In this document: positions 25,753 through 35,190 of the stretch, one piece after another
Layout: each line of letters opens with the position of its first letter
Numbering within the stretch: the first letter of the stretch is position 1
Source of the DNA: JACDAE01 sp963717195
GTDB taxonomy: Bacteria; Chloroflexota; Ktedonobacteria; Ktedonobacterales; Ktedonobacteraceae
Direction: 5' to 3'
Assembly: GCA_963717195.1 (NCBI GenBank)
Contig: CAVQVR010000001.1
Coordinates: 458,069 to 522,068 of the forward strand
DNA: 64,000 nucleotides
Translations under genes and position numbers: made by a program
The notes under the pieces: model-generated
What the model saw: only the letters and a program-made list of their open reading frames with translations
Told to the model about the DNA's origin: nothing
Database searches by the model: none

Positions 25753-27147
25753 TTATGAGGCGGAAAAAACGGCCATTTGCGATGGCGCACCTACCATAGC
25801 ATCTTCTGCTCCCACCGGCAAGAAGTGCACTGTATAGCCAGATTTCACAGCGACAGATTGAGCCCACTGCTGAAATTGCTGGCGCGTCCACTCGAAGCGA
25901 TGATCTTTGTGACGCAAGCTCCCTGCAGGAAGAGTTTCAAATTTTACATTATATTCGGAATTAGGCGTGGTAATTACCACTGTTGCGGGATGCGCGAACT
26001 CAAAGACAATACGCTCAAATGCTGCCAGGCGTGGAGGATCGAGATGTTCGATCACTTCTACCACTGCGGCGGCATCATACCCTTGCAAGCGCTTATCACG
26101 ATACGTCAACGAGCCGTGGAGCAGCTTGATGCGCTCTTTCTGCCGCTCTGGTAAACGATCCAGGTGCAGACGACTACGAGCTATTTCCAGAGCGCGATAG
26201 GAGACATCCAGACCAAGGATATATGCAAAGGAGGCATCTTGCAGAAGCAACTTAAGCAGTTTTCCTTCACCGCAACCCAGGTCGAGAACACGTTTCGCGC
26301 CGCTCTGTTTCAGGGCCGTCATAACAGCTTGCAAGCGCTGGTTATGTAGACTGACGCGCTGCTCAATAGCAGTTTCTCCTGCATTAGCAGTCTCTTCTGC
26401 CACATCCTGCTCACTCTCCTCCTCGACAATAAGGCGTGCAATAGCGGTGCGAGCGAGATCGCGACGATGTTTGAGATAACGATAGGTAATCTGCTCACGC
26501 TCAGGATGGGTTTGCAGCCAGTCTTTGCCACGCCTGAGCAGTTTCTCAACCTCGTCATCGCCGATCCAATAATGTTTATCGTTATCCAGAACAGGGATCA
26601 GCACATACAGATGAGTCAAAAGATCGCTCAAGCGACAGGTAGCGTCCAGGGTAACAGTAAAGTAAGGACTGTTACCCCACGCGGGATAGGTCTCATCAAG
26701 CAGATGAGGAGTGGTGGTAACAGTGTAGCCCAGCGGTTCGAAGAGACGCCTGAGCCAGGATTCGCCGCCGTTTCGACTGGGAACGACTGCCAGTTGAGCC
26801 TGCAATGGGAGCGGCATCTTCACCAGATCAGGATATTTCACACAATGACCGTTGATGGCGGACCCAAACACATCTGCAATAGCCACGCTCAGAAACGAGG
26901 AGGCAACATATGGGCGATCATTCACGTATTGCTCTAGAGCCTGCGAACGGTCGCGGTTGCGTACCAGGCGCACAGCATCGATATCGAGCAGGAGAGCGGC
27001 TGTACAACGTTCGACGGTTGCTTCAGGATAGAAAACATGCGCCTTCCCAAAAGGAAGCGAGAACGATTGCAAGCGCCCAGGATTTTTATGAAGGAGGTAG
27101 CCCAGATCCGTAGCGGGCTGATACGTTGTCGAGATGGTGAGCAACAT
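25753..27147 (-). CDS. hen1: 3'-terminal RNA ribose 2'-O-methyltransferase Hen1
   Basis: 464 residues from ATG 27147, which has AGGAA at the right distance; a start 63 nt earlier lacks support. The N-terminal half (MLLTISTTYQPATDLGYLLHKNPGRLQSF...) is the bacterial Hen1 N-terminal domain that activates Pnkp ligase. The C-terminal half is the methyltransferase: SAM motif VLDLGCGEGKLLKLL and the metal-binding stretch EVIEHLDPPRLAAFE. It methylates the 2'-OH at the break before ligation so the repaired RNA resists repeat cleavage. It is co-transcribed with pnkp, 89 bp downstream. Confidence 0.95.
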   Translation of the reverse strand: MLLTISTTYQPATDLGYLLHKNPGRLQSFSLPFGKAHVFYPEATVERCTAALLLDIDAVRLVRNRDRSQALEQYVNDRPYVASSFLSVAIADVFGSAINGHCVKYPDLVKMPLPLQAQLAVVPSRNGGESWLRRLFEPLGYTVTTTPHLLDETYPAWGNSPYFTVTLDATCRLSDLLTHLYVLIPVLDNDKHYWIGDDEVEKLLRRGKDWLQTHPEREQITYRYLKHRRDLARTAIARLIVEEESEQDVAEETANAGETAIEQRVSLHNQRLQAVMTALKQSGAKRVLDLGCGEGKLLKLLLQDASFAYILGLDVSYRALEIARSRLHLDRLPERQKERIKLLHGSLTYRDKRLQGYDAAAVVEVIEHLDPPRLAAFERIVFEFAHPATVVITTPNSEYNVKFETLPAGSLRHKDHRFEWTRQQFQQWAQSVAVKSGYTVHFLPVGAEDAMVGAPSQMAVFSAS

Positions 27148-27243
27148 TGGCGTTCCTGCAATTCTAAAAAAACATCTACCTATTCCACAATATCTATATG
27201 TGAAGCCCAAAAAGAGCCCTGGTTCAACATGTGCGGTGTGCTG

Positions 27244-27272
27244 ATTTTAACATTGTGTAACGATGTTTGCAA
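27244..27272 (-). promoter_or_regulatory. Promoter of the hen1-pnkp operon
   Basis: On the minus strand TTGCAA and TAAAAT are separated by 17 bp, about 95 nt upstream of hen1. The TTGCAA is its own complement; a weaker plus-strand promoter (TTGCAA, 16 bp, TATTCT at 27289) can be drawn toward the methyltransferase pseudogene. Confidence 0.6.
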
Positions 27273-27348
27273 CAGGTTATTGAAGGGATATTCTTGACAT
27301 CCTTGCTACAATAATCTCGACATTAAAGTGGAGCGAACACGTAAAATA

Positions 27349-29883
27349 ATGATACAAGAGGAGCAAGCGATATTCCTCCAGAAAAGATTTAATAGATATT
27401 TCTATCAGAGCTTTCTGATAGAATATAACTTTTTCAATGAGGCGATTTAAGGTATTGCATCAGAAGACGAGCAGCAAACATATGCAACATTGATGCTCAG
27501 ACGACTGATGGTGCTGTATTTTTTGCAGGGAAAGGGCTTACTCGATAACGACTTCTCTTATCTTGCCAACAGTTTGAAGTTGATACAAGAGAGGCAAGGC
27601 AAGGATCGTTTTTACCGTTTTTATCTACTTCCACTGTTGCACGAGGGGAACGGCGTAGGGGCGTTCCCACGGATGGATGGAAAACCCAATATACCAGTGC
27701 TTGCACTCCCTCTTTTTCAAGTTCATCCTATTGAGCATAATACGTCTCATATTCAGATAGCGGATGATGCTTTTGCACGGCTTTTCGCATTTTTCGATAG
27801 GTATCAATGGAAATTGGAAGAAGGGAAGCAAGAAATAGCGCAGAATGAACTTTACCCCGAGATATTGGGAGGTATTTTTGAGCAGCAGATCAATCAGAAG
27901 CAGATGGGTGCGTACTATACGAAAGATGATGTAACAACTTATATCGCCAGAAGTACTATCCTTCCCTATCTGCTGCATACAGTTGAGGCCCAATATCCGG
28001 AGGAGTTTGTGGCGGGTTCTGCATTATGGCAATTGCTACAGGCCAGGCCAGAGCGTTATATCTCCGAAGCTGTACAAAGCGAGCGTTATTTGCCAAAGGA
28101 GACGAAACGAGAATATGAGGGACGGCGTGCTTACTATCACCGACTCTTAACACAATTGAAGGCAGGCCAGATACACAGTATTGATGATCTTATTACTTAC
28201 AACCTTGATATTATGTACTTTGTACAGGATAGCATTGCCCATTGTGAGAAGCCAGAGATGCTCCTGGCCTTTTACCGAGGGATCGAGCAGATGAGCATCC
28301 TCGATCCCACATGTGGTTCGGGCGCGTTCCTTTTCGCAGCAGCCAACACGCTCGAACCACTCTACACAAATTGCCTCAACCGCATACAGAATCTTACAGA
28401 CAAGGATATTCATTGCTCTCCCTCTAACTCGACACCGGATGCTTGTTTTAACGAGGAGTGCCAGGAGAGCTACCATAGTATTCTCAAAAAGGTGGAGGAG
28501 TACCCAACGAGAAGGCATTTTATTCTCAGTACGATTTAAATAATAATCTGTATGGGGTGGATATTATGGAAGAGGCCACGGAGTTGTGCAAATTGTGCCT
28601 TTTTCTGGCCCTGACAGGTTGTAGCGAGAAGGCGGAGGATGTACAGGCGTTTTCAAGCGTGAATTGGAATATCGTGTCAGGCAATGCTCTGGTGGGGTCA
28701 ATTTATTGGGTTGAAGCGTTTCCTCATATTATGAAAAAAGGTGGTTTTACTGTCATTGTAGGAAATCCGCCTTATATTGAGTACAGTAAAGTCAGACAGG
28801 AATACGTAGTGGCTGGATATGAAACACAGAGTTATGGAAATATATATGCCGCTGTTGTCGAGCGGTCCCTTTCATTATGTCGTCCTGGAAAGAGTTATCT
28901 GGGATTAATCGTTCCGTTAAGTGTCTGTGGAGGGGGACGTTTTGCGCAATTGAGGCGCACGATGACAGGCCAGTTAGCACAGCTCTGGCTTGCTAACTTT
29001 GAGATTTTTCCTAGCCGCCTGTTCGATGGTGCTTTCCAGCGGCTCTCGATAGTCATTGCGCAGCATGGCTTTTTGGGTAAAGGGGAGATACAGGGCGATG
29101 AATCGCTGGACGCGATAAATCGGGTCCCTACGATTTTAGGGGAGATGAATATGGGGGAATGTACGATCTACACTACGAGAATACAACGCTGGTATGCGGT
29201 GGAACGTCCATATCTGATTGATCTGATGAGGTATATCCATGCACAACGAACGGTTAAAGCAGGTGTGTTCCCCAAACTGGCGTCCTCACTGCAAGAGACG
29301 ATTTTGCAAAAACTGGTTGAGAAAGCAGGGAGGCTCAGCATAGCAAGCGTGCTCTATCCACGTAGGACGGAGCAGTTTGTGTACTATCAGGAGGCGACGT
29401 AATTACTGGATGAAGGCAACATGTGTTGTTCCATACTATAAGAAAAATGGAATGGTTATGGAACCGGCACATGGGAGATTTCTTTATTTTGGTGAGCGGA
29501 GAATGGCGCGGGTGGTTATGGCGGTGATGAATAGTTCGCTGTTCTATGTGTGGTTTGCGACGTTTGCGGATGGGTTTCATCTTGCACATGGGCTGGTCAA
29601 GGAATTTCCGCTGGGGGAAGAGTTGTATGGAAGCGAGGATTTGGAGCGGCTTGCGATAAGGTTGGAAGAGGATATCAAGGTGCATACCAGTATAAGTACG
29701 CGCAATACGAAGGAGCATTCGATTGAGTTGGAGGAGTATCGGATGAGTGCTTCAAAGGGGATTCTAGATGAGATTGATAGAGTGTTGGGAAGATATTATG
29801 GATTGAGCAATGAAGAGATCGAGTTTGTGGTGAGTTATGATGGGAAGTATCGCATGGGAAAGGAAAATGAAATCGTAAACTAA
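27349..29883 (+). pseudogene. Degraded N6-adenine DNA methyltransferase (Eco57I/PglX-like)
   Basis: A broken paralogue of the intact gene at 35546. From ATG 27349 the frame meets a TAA at 27448, in the place where the intact copy has Arg in AIRGI. It continues in the same frame with LYFLQGKGLLD, GAYYTKDD and motif I DPTCGSGAFL, then shifts frame near 28520 to give NNLYGVDIMEEATELC and motif IV GNPPYIEY. It shifts back near 29400 (one extra T in ACGTAATTAC) to finish with NSSLFYVW and the C-terminal helix region. The first lesion alone would block full-length product. A short interspersed repeat lies in frame at 29112-29131. Confidence 0.88.
29112..29131 (+). repeat. Interspersed repeat copy inside the methyltransferase pseudogene
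   Basis: GCGATAAATCGGGTCCCTAC, read in frame as AINRVPT. It matches the 5393-5412 copy at 19 of 20 positions and is read in the same frame as the copy in the kinase gene (LINRAPT). Confidence 0.85.
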
Positions 29884-30010
29884 TTTGACAAATGAGCATA
29901 GAGTGGCTATGCTTTCTAATAGAACCATCACTCTTCTCTCTGTCATTAAGAGGAGAGTGCATTTGATCATTGAATAGCGTTAAGGGAAACAGAAAAAACA
30001 GGGAGGTTAC

Positions 30011-31063
30011 ATGATGAGAGTCTCATCAGCAAAACGGATTTTGCAGAGTTTAGCTATTGTATGTTTTGCCATGGCAATGCTGTCTGGCAGTTTTATTGTA
30101 ACAACGACAAATCTCCACGCGGCAACAAGCGTTGGGACGCCAACCGATCCGAACATCAAATATATTGGCCGCTGGGATACAAGCTCCAGTAGCGTCGCTG
30201 TTAGCTATTGGCCCGGAGCCTACTTCAAAACTGCGTTCACTGGTAGGACGGTCAAGATCAAACTGGGCGGTGCAGTCAATATATTTGCGAGTATCGATAA
30301 GAAAGCAGATACCTTCTATGCTAACGCAAATGGAACGGTGAATCTCACCCCAACTCCACTGGCGGCAGGAACCCATACTCTACGCGTGGCAACGTACTCT
30401 GAACATGATGTGTTGAAATTTCAAGGGATTCTGTTGGACGCAGGCGCGAAAACAGTTATGCCTACGATCTCCTCGCAGCTCATCGAGTTTGTCGGAGATT
30501 CAATTACCGCAGGGGCAACTACAACCAAACATGCACTCTCCGATTATGCCTGGTTAGTGGGAGAACAACTGGGGGTTGAGCATACGCAGATCGCTCAGGG
30601 TGGGATCTGTCTCTCTGATAGTACTCTGTGCACGTCCACTGGCATTGGTATGAGCAGCCAATTTTTCAAATTGCAGACGATTTACTTCCCCAATTCACCG
30701 AATTGGAATTTTTCGCGCTACCAGGCTAATGTAGTGGTGATAAATCTGGGTACGAATGATAATGGTCACCACATCAGTGATACCGCGTTTCAGGCTACCT
30801 ATGTCACGTTCATACAGAAAATACGTGCGAAGTATCCCTCTGCTGCCATTCTTGTGATGAGAACCTTTAAAGGATCGAAGGCTGCGGCGACGCTGAAGGC
30901 AGTTCAGGCTGTCAATGCCGCTGGCGATAAGAATGTGCATTACATCGATACTACTGGATGGATAACGGCGGCTGACACAAATGATGGTTTACATCCTAGC
31001 GATGAAGGACACATAAAGGTGGCTAAGCATCTCGCCCCAATTGTTGCTTCCTATTTGGGGTAA
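30011..31063 (+). CDS. Secreted SGNH/GDSL esterase, CE2-like
   Basis: 350 residues with a signal peptide (to about ATS at residue 40). The N-terminal domain (IKYIGRWDTSSSSVAVSYWPGAYFKTAFTG) is a jelly-roll as in carbohydrate esterase family 2. The catalytic SGNH domain has block I FVGDSITAG with the nucleophile Ser, block III NLGTND and block V DGLHPSDEGH with Asp and His. It probably removes acetyl groups from plant polysaccharide. AGGAGG-like GGGAGG precedes the ATG. It converges on a GH5 gene, which supports a plant-cell-wall role. Confidence 0.88.
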   Translation: MMRVSSAKRILQSLAIVCFAMAMLSGSFIVTTTNLHAATSVGTPTDPNIKYIGRWDTSSSSVAVSYWPGAYFKTAFTGRTVKIKLGGAVNIFASIDKKADTFYANANGTVNLTPTPLAAGTHTLRVATYSEHDVLKFQGILLDAGAKTVMPTISSQLIEFVGDSITAGATTTKHALSDYAWLVGEQLGVEHTQIAQGGICLSDSTLCTSTGIGMSSQFFKLQTIYFPNSPNWNFSRYQANVVVINLGTNDNGHHISDTAFQATYVTFIQKIRAKYPSAAILVMRTFKGSKAAATLKAVQAVNAAGDKNVHYIDTTGWITAADTNDGLHPSDEGHIKVAKHLAPIVASYLG

Positions 31064-31129
31064 GTAAGTTCTCCGCTCCCGACAGAAACGTTGTTCGACA
31101 GAAGAGCATGGGGTATATGTGGGACACAC

Positions 31130-31163
31130 GGGCTTGTTCCACTTCGTTGCACCGCGCCCCTAC
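31130..31163 (+). repeat. Interspersed repeat copy with CTTGTTCCACTTCGTTGCA insert
   Basis: Begins GGGCTTGTTCCACTTCGTTG and ends GCGCCCCTAC. A close variant is at 32721-32754; the two lie in the same orientation on either side of the GH5 gene. Confidence 0.8.
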
Positions 31164-31252
31164 TCTGGCATGGCATGTACAAGAGGTCAACGACGCCAAA
31201 AAACCTGCTGTTGAAAGATGGTGGAGATGAGGCACAGAGTCGAACACAGTTT

Positions 31253-31327
31253 CTGTCGGACGTGGCAGTCAGAGGCAGGAGCCTTCGCTGGTTGAAGGCT
31301 CCTGCCTCTGACTGCCACGTCCGACAG
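31253..31327. repeat. 34-bp perfect inverted repeat
   Basis: 31253-31286 and 31294-31327 are exact complements with a 7-nt loop (GCTGGTT). The core reads GGCAGTCAGAGGCAGGAGCC. It is the longest perfect hairpin in the window, in the gap between two converging carbohydrate-enzyme genes. Confidence 0.92.
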
Positions 31328-31367
31328 CCAAATGTGGATATGAGCGATGGACGCCGCACGTGCCTGT

Positions 31368-31434
31368 CTGTCCTCTGGATGGTTATGTGGCTTTCGAAGC
31401 CGCCGAAAGGGGTCAGGACCCCTCCAGAGGACAG
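31368..31434. repeat. Nested inverted repeats next to the GH5 stop codon
   Basis: CTGTCCTCTGGA (31368-31379) is complementary to 31423-31434, and within it lie GGCTTTCGAAGCC (31389-31401) and AGGGGTCAGGACCCCT (31408-31423). The RNA would be a cruciform-like multi-stem structure, possibly terminating the two converging genes. Confidence 0.75.
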
Positions 31435-31447
31435 GGGGACCAGGTTG

Positions 31448-32476
31448 TTACAGACCGTAAGAGTGCTTGAGGCGGCTCACTCCTGAGGCGTTGTTGTTAC
31501 TGAGCCAGAGATTGGTGCCGCTGCCATGCAGCGTCTCCATGCTATAGCTATCCCCGTTGCGCAGGCCCGGCCAGTACACTGAGCCCATGCCCAGCGACCG
31601 GATGGTGTCGGTATCGGCCTGCACGTAGGCGATGGAGTAGTTGCCGTTGATCGCGCCGTTGTAGTTCAGCCCCGTCGTCATCGGAGAGCCCCACTCGTCG
31701 ACCACAGTGCGGGAGGCGCAGGAACCAATGCGACTCTTGAGATCGTTGACCCAACCGGAGTAGCTCGTCTGGTGGGTGTTCCAGAAGCCGTAGTGGTGCA
31801 GGGAGAGGAATGTTCCGTTAAAGCGGCTGTCCGCACAGACGGAGGTAACGTTGTCGTTGTAACCAGTGCCACTAACGAAGATACGGTTCCTGGGGATCGA
31901 GGAGTAGGTACTAATCCACTGGGCGGCAATGTTGGCCCACGCGCTCTTGCTGTAACCGTATGGCTCGTTCATTGGCTCGAAGTAGACCTGGCCGTTGCCG
32001 GCGTACCTGGTGGTGACGGTCTTCCACATGGTCCAGAAGCTCGTCATGTTGTCGATCCGACCGTCCTTGGCAGAGCCAGTGCCCTCCCAGTAACTCAGGA
32101 TCACTTTGAAGCCTTTGGCAGTGGCGGCGTCGATCGCGCCGGTGTACGAGTTCCAGAAGGAACCATTCACGGTGTAGGGATTGATCGGCATCCTTACTGT
32201 GTTCGCGCTCAGATTCGTCGCGAATCCGCTGATGATCGCGCTGGCTTTCGCATAGGTCGTGGCATAGCTATCCCCATTGTGCAGGCCTGACGGCACCACG
32301 GGATCATTGGCGTAGTTATCCCTCGGGTCTGCCCAGTTCACGCCCCTGAACTGATTGGTCGCTGCGTGTGCAGAGGTTATGTTTACGACCTGCATAACAA
32401 CAAGTGTTGTGATCGTGAGAAACGCACCGAACGCACAGGCAATTTGCATCCTGCGATGACGAAATATCATTTTCAT
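31448..32476 (-). CDS. Secreted glycoside hydrolase family 5 endoglucanase-type enzyme
   Basis: 342 residues with a signal peptide ending near SAHAATNQ. The TIM-barrel has FRGVNWADPRDN at strand 1, the acid/base Glu in VYFEPMNEPYGYS, and a candidate nucleophile Glu in TVVDEWGSPMTT. HHYGFW and VYWPGLRNGDS are also GH5-like. It should cleave beta-1,4-glucan or mannan outside the cell. The gene is visibly richer in G+C than its neighbours (hand count 36/60 at 31921-31980 against 27/60 at 30241-30300) and lies between two copies of one interspersed repeat, which suggests transfer. Confidence 0.9.
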   Translation of the reverse strand: MKMIFRHRRMQIACAFGAFLTITTLVVMQVVNITSAHAATNQFRGVNWADPRDNYANDPVVPSGLHNGDSYATTYAKASAIISGFATNLSANTVRMPINPYTVNGSFWNSYTGAIDAATAKGFKVILSYWEGTGSAKDGRIDNMTSFWTMWKTVTTRYAGNGQVYFEPMNEPYGYSKSAWANIAAQWISTYSSIPRNRIFVSGTGYNDNVTSVCADSRFNGTFLSLHHYGFWNTHQTSYSGWVNDLKSRIGSCASRTVVDEWGSPMTTGLNYNGAINGNYSIAYVQADTDTIRSLGMGSVYWPGLRNGDSYSMETLHGSGTNLWLSNNNASGVSRLKHSYGL

Positions 32477-32912
32477 CCTCCTTGTAGATGAGACACCATG
32501 ACAGTGCCTTTGAGACTGAAGATAGTTCTATCTTCTTCCTTCCTTGAAATCAGTCCACCTATTTTCTCATCAGAGAGCAAATATATTTGAGAAAGTCATG
32601 AGATCATGGACTGAAAACCGGCGAGAAGGCATATGCAGCAAACATGACCGTATTCCTTTCTGACACAACTATTCTCCTTTCAAATGTTATAGAGCTCCTA
32701 CTCACTTTCGCCGAGGGGGGCGCACAGGCTTGTTCCACTCCGTTGCACCTACCCTGATCATTATCTCGCATCTTCACTGCGGCCATCGTACTCTCTTGAT
32801 ACACAAAGAAACAGAATGGGAAATCGATTGTGTAGCTCTATTGTCATAGAGTACTCGGGAAGAACAATCCTGTCAACCTTCCTGGCAAAATAGCGTACTT
32901 TGGGGTTAATTC
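32477..32912. other. Intergenic, 436 bp, divergent
   Basis: Contains a repeat copy at 32721-32754 and presumably the promoters of both flanking genes. I see no gene or other structure. Confidence 0.6.
32721..32754 (+). repeat. Interspersed repeat copy, partner of 31130-31163
   Basis: Contains AGGCTTGTTCCACTCCGTTG followed by CACCTACCC. It is closest to the copy on the other side of the GH5 gene, with a shortened end. Confidence 0.7.
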
Positions 32913-33122
32913 ATGATTTATAATGATATCTATCACTATTCGTTGCAGGCATCAGCGAAAGATACGTTAAACAGGCAAATTCGCCGCGGGATCAGTGACG
33001 ATGAGTTGGCGAAGTTGGTGATGAGGTTGCGTGATGAAAATATGTTGTGTTATGTGCAGGAAGAGGTTGAGTTGCAGGAGCCGCAGATTATTTGTTCCTT
33101 GGGAATTTTTGAGGATGTGTAG
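32913..33122 (+). CDS. Small hypothetical protein, 69 aa
   Basis: Starts at ATG 32913 with TGGGG about 7 nt upstream. The chain is mostly helical and charged (DTLNRQIRRGISDDELAKLVMRL) and ends in EVELQEPQIICSLGIFEDV. The pattern EEVELQEPQIICSLGI recalls the C-terminal tails of some defence-type helicases, but the piece is too short to claim it. Its TAG stop is the first part of an interspersed repeat (33119-33151), so the native C-terminus may have been replaced. Confidence 0.5.
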   Translation: MIYNDIYHYSLQASAKDTLNRQIRRGISDDELAKLVMRLRDENMLCYVQEEVELQEPQIICSLGIFEDV

Positions 33123-33151
33123 GGGCCGCACGTTTACGACGCGACCCCTAC
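33119..33151. repeat. Interspersed repeat with palindromic ends
   Basis: Starts GTAGGGGCCGCACGTTTACG and ends GCGACCCCTAC, so its ends can pair. It lies between two convergent genes and supplies the stop codon of the upstream one. Confidence 0.8.
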
Positions 33152-33159
33152 GATTAGGA

Positions 33160-33588
33160 TTAGCGGCGAACGACAACCGTGTTGGCGACACGATCACCGA
33201 GGCGCTGCCGTTGTGGCGATGTCCAGATGAGAATTGCACCTACCAAGTATCCAAATAACCCATCAACGATACGCAAAAGGTTGCGAATGATTGATTCTGA
33301 CCAGCTAATAGGAGAGCCATCCGTTTTTACTACGCGTAAGCCAAGGATCCTTTTTCCTAGAGTCGCACCCTGAGTTGCCTCCAGACCAAATGTGTAGGCA
33401 ATAGCAATAACGGTTACTACTAAATCTGCGAGAACCGGTACAGAGCGTAAAAGTGCGTAGATGATGCCATTAACGATACCCAGGATGATGACATCGATCA
33501 GAAGGGCGAGGAAACGCATTCCGACACCAACATACTGCAATTGGGGCTGTGCTTGAGATTGTGGATAATAGATGGGATTTGCTTCCAT
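33160..33588 (-). CDS. RDD-family membrane protein
   Basis: 142 residues from ATG 33588, with AAAGGAA about 11 nt upstream; a longer start would add a hydrophobic tail not usual in the family. Marks of the RDD domain are VGVGMRFLALLIDVIILGI (Arg, Asp), the TLGKRILGLRVVKTDG loop, and RQRLGDRVANTVVV near the end. Three to four membrane helices. The substrate is unknown; some members transport ions. Confidence 0.88.
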   Translation of the reverse strand: MEANPIYYPQSQAQPQLQYVGVGMRFLALLIDVIILGIVNGIIYALLRSVPVLADLVVTVIAIAYTFGLEATQGATLGKRILGLRVVKTDGSPISWSESIIRNLLRIVDGLFGYLVGAILIWTSPQRQRLGDRVANTVVVRR

Positions 33589-33834
33589 ACGACAATTTTT
33601 CCTTTCAAAGAGAACAATAGACAACAAACAAGTCCAGAAGAAAAAAGTCACTCTTTCCCTGATGCCTGGAATAGAGAATACAGCAAACAAGAAAATAACC
33701 TTCCACGTAAATATAACCAAACTCTTCAATATTGTCAATGAGGTATTCGCCTAGGGTCGCCAGCCCTGGTTGAATTGTTTGATGGTTGGATGGTTGGTTA
33801 AAAGGGTCAGTGAGAGAATGGGACCACGCGAGGG

Positions 33835-35190
33835 TCACAATTTCTGGGCGGTATACCATTTATATAGGATCTTCGTAGCGGGCTGGTTGGCGAGTTTCAG
33901 GGCACCAACATTATCCCATCCCCAGAAGAAAATGCCGTCGATATTGGGATCTTGCATCGTATAGGAAAGGGCAGCATCACAGGCTGCGGATTGATACGAA
34001 GGGTCGATCGCGGCACTGGTCTGCACCTGACTCCAGGGATTATAAAGAGTATCCACATTTTGGCGATACCCGATCTCGGTAATCAGCAGCTTTTTACCAA
34101 GCTGGGCAGATGCAGCATCAAGGTATGTCCCTATTTTCTCCTTCCACAATGCAGGGATGGTTGTGGGATCAACCTCTGTAGGAGAGGAAACGAGTGGAAC
34201 ATAGGTCGAAACACCAATCATGCCGAGATCTTTATTTTTCATCCATGATGGCAAGGTCAGATAGAGCGAAGACCAGTTCATATCGTAGACGATGGTGCCA
34301 GAAAAGATACTGCGCACATTGTCGATTAAAGTGTTCCATAAATCCGGTGATGCATTTTGCTGCATCCACTCGATTTCGGTACCTATCGCTACCTGTTCCA
34401 CCTTCTCCTGTGCAGCCGCCTGTATATAGGGTTTTAAAGCGGCCCAATAACTGTCAAACCACTGTTGCTGCAACTGGTACGTATCCAGTTCTACATCTGC
34501 AGCCCAGGAACCATCCGGAGATTGGACGCCAAGTAGGGCCGTAAAAAACACATGATAGCCCATAGTATGAGCTGTACGGGCACCTTGAACAAAAGAAGCT
34601 ACAGTAGGAGCTGCTCCACCGGCCACTACATTTGTTGAAGATGGTGTGGCTTGTAAAAAGAGTGCGGGCATTTGTATCCATCGGGCCGCTGTCTGCTGCT
34701 GAATAGCAGCTAATCCCTGCTGCCACGCCGTATCCTTATCTGAATAGGCACCAGTCGACCACTCAGGAAAGACCATACCCCTTTGAAAATCTGGCCGGGC
34801 CACAGGTGGCAGTGGTGCTCTGGTTGGCACTGGCGTTGGAATAATAGCAGTACTCTTCTGAGGAGGAGATATTGTAGGAGTAGGGGCAACGACTGCTGTA
34901 TGCGTCTGGTTGCCCTGTACATACAAAAATATTTGCCAGCCACTGTAGAGCAAGATAGAAGCCATCAACACGACTGCAACGGATGTCCGTATGGTAGAGG
35001 AAGCTCCCCCTGAGCTTTTTGGTCGCGTGGGGGATAGCTGAGCCACCTGTACAGTTGGGGTGAGGGATACATCCGCGCTATCCGATTTTTGGGCACGCAT
35101 CAAACGAACAATGGAGACCGTTAGCGTTACTAACAGTATGATAACAAGCAACACGCCAATAAGCGTCAACAATAAATAAAGTGGTGGCAT
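33835..35190 (-). CDS. Membrane-anchored GH113-like glycoside hydrolase
   Basis: 451 residues. Two hydrophobic helices lie near residues 4-28 and 68-90, then a Thr/Pro linker, then a TIM-barrel from about residue 135. MVFPEWSTGAYSDKDTAWQQGLAAI, VAIGTEIEWMQQ and LLITEIGYRQ match the pattern of GH113 beta-mannanases and related GTA-type barrels, with the two Glu as likely catalytic residues. FFWGWDNVG closes the barrel. It would act outside the membrane. The family call is moderate; a GH26/GH5-clan relative is possible. Confidence 0.72.
   Translation of the reverse strand: MPPLYLLLTLIGVLLVIILLVTLTVSIVRLMRAQKSDSADVSLTPTVQVAQLSPTRPKSSGGASSTIRTSVAVVLMASILLYSGWQIFLYVQGNQTHTAVVAPTPTISPPQKSTAIIPTPVPTRAPLPPVARPDFQRGMVFPEWSTGAYSDKDTAWQQGLAAIQQQTAARWIQMPALFLQATPSSTNVVAGGAAPTVASFVQGARTAHTMGYHVFFTALLGVQSPDGSWAADVELDTYQLQQQWFDSYWAALKPYIQAAAQEKVEQVAIGTEIEWMQQNASPDLWNTLIDNVRSIFSGTIVYDMNWSSLYLTLPSWMKNKDLGMIGVSTYVPLVSSPTEVDPTTIPALWKEKIGTYLDAASAQLGKKLLITEIGYRQNVDTLYNPWSQVQTSAAIDPSYQSAACDAALSYTMQDPNIDGIFFWGWDNVGALKLANQPATKILYKWYTAQKL

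Noticed and set aside
31772..32290. Long plus-strand frame of 172 codons
   Set aside because: It is antisense to the GH5 gene, whose signal peptide and catalytic motifs are clear. High G+C makes stop codons rare in the opposite frame.
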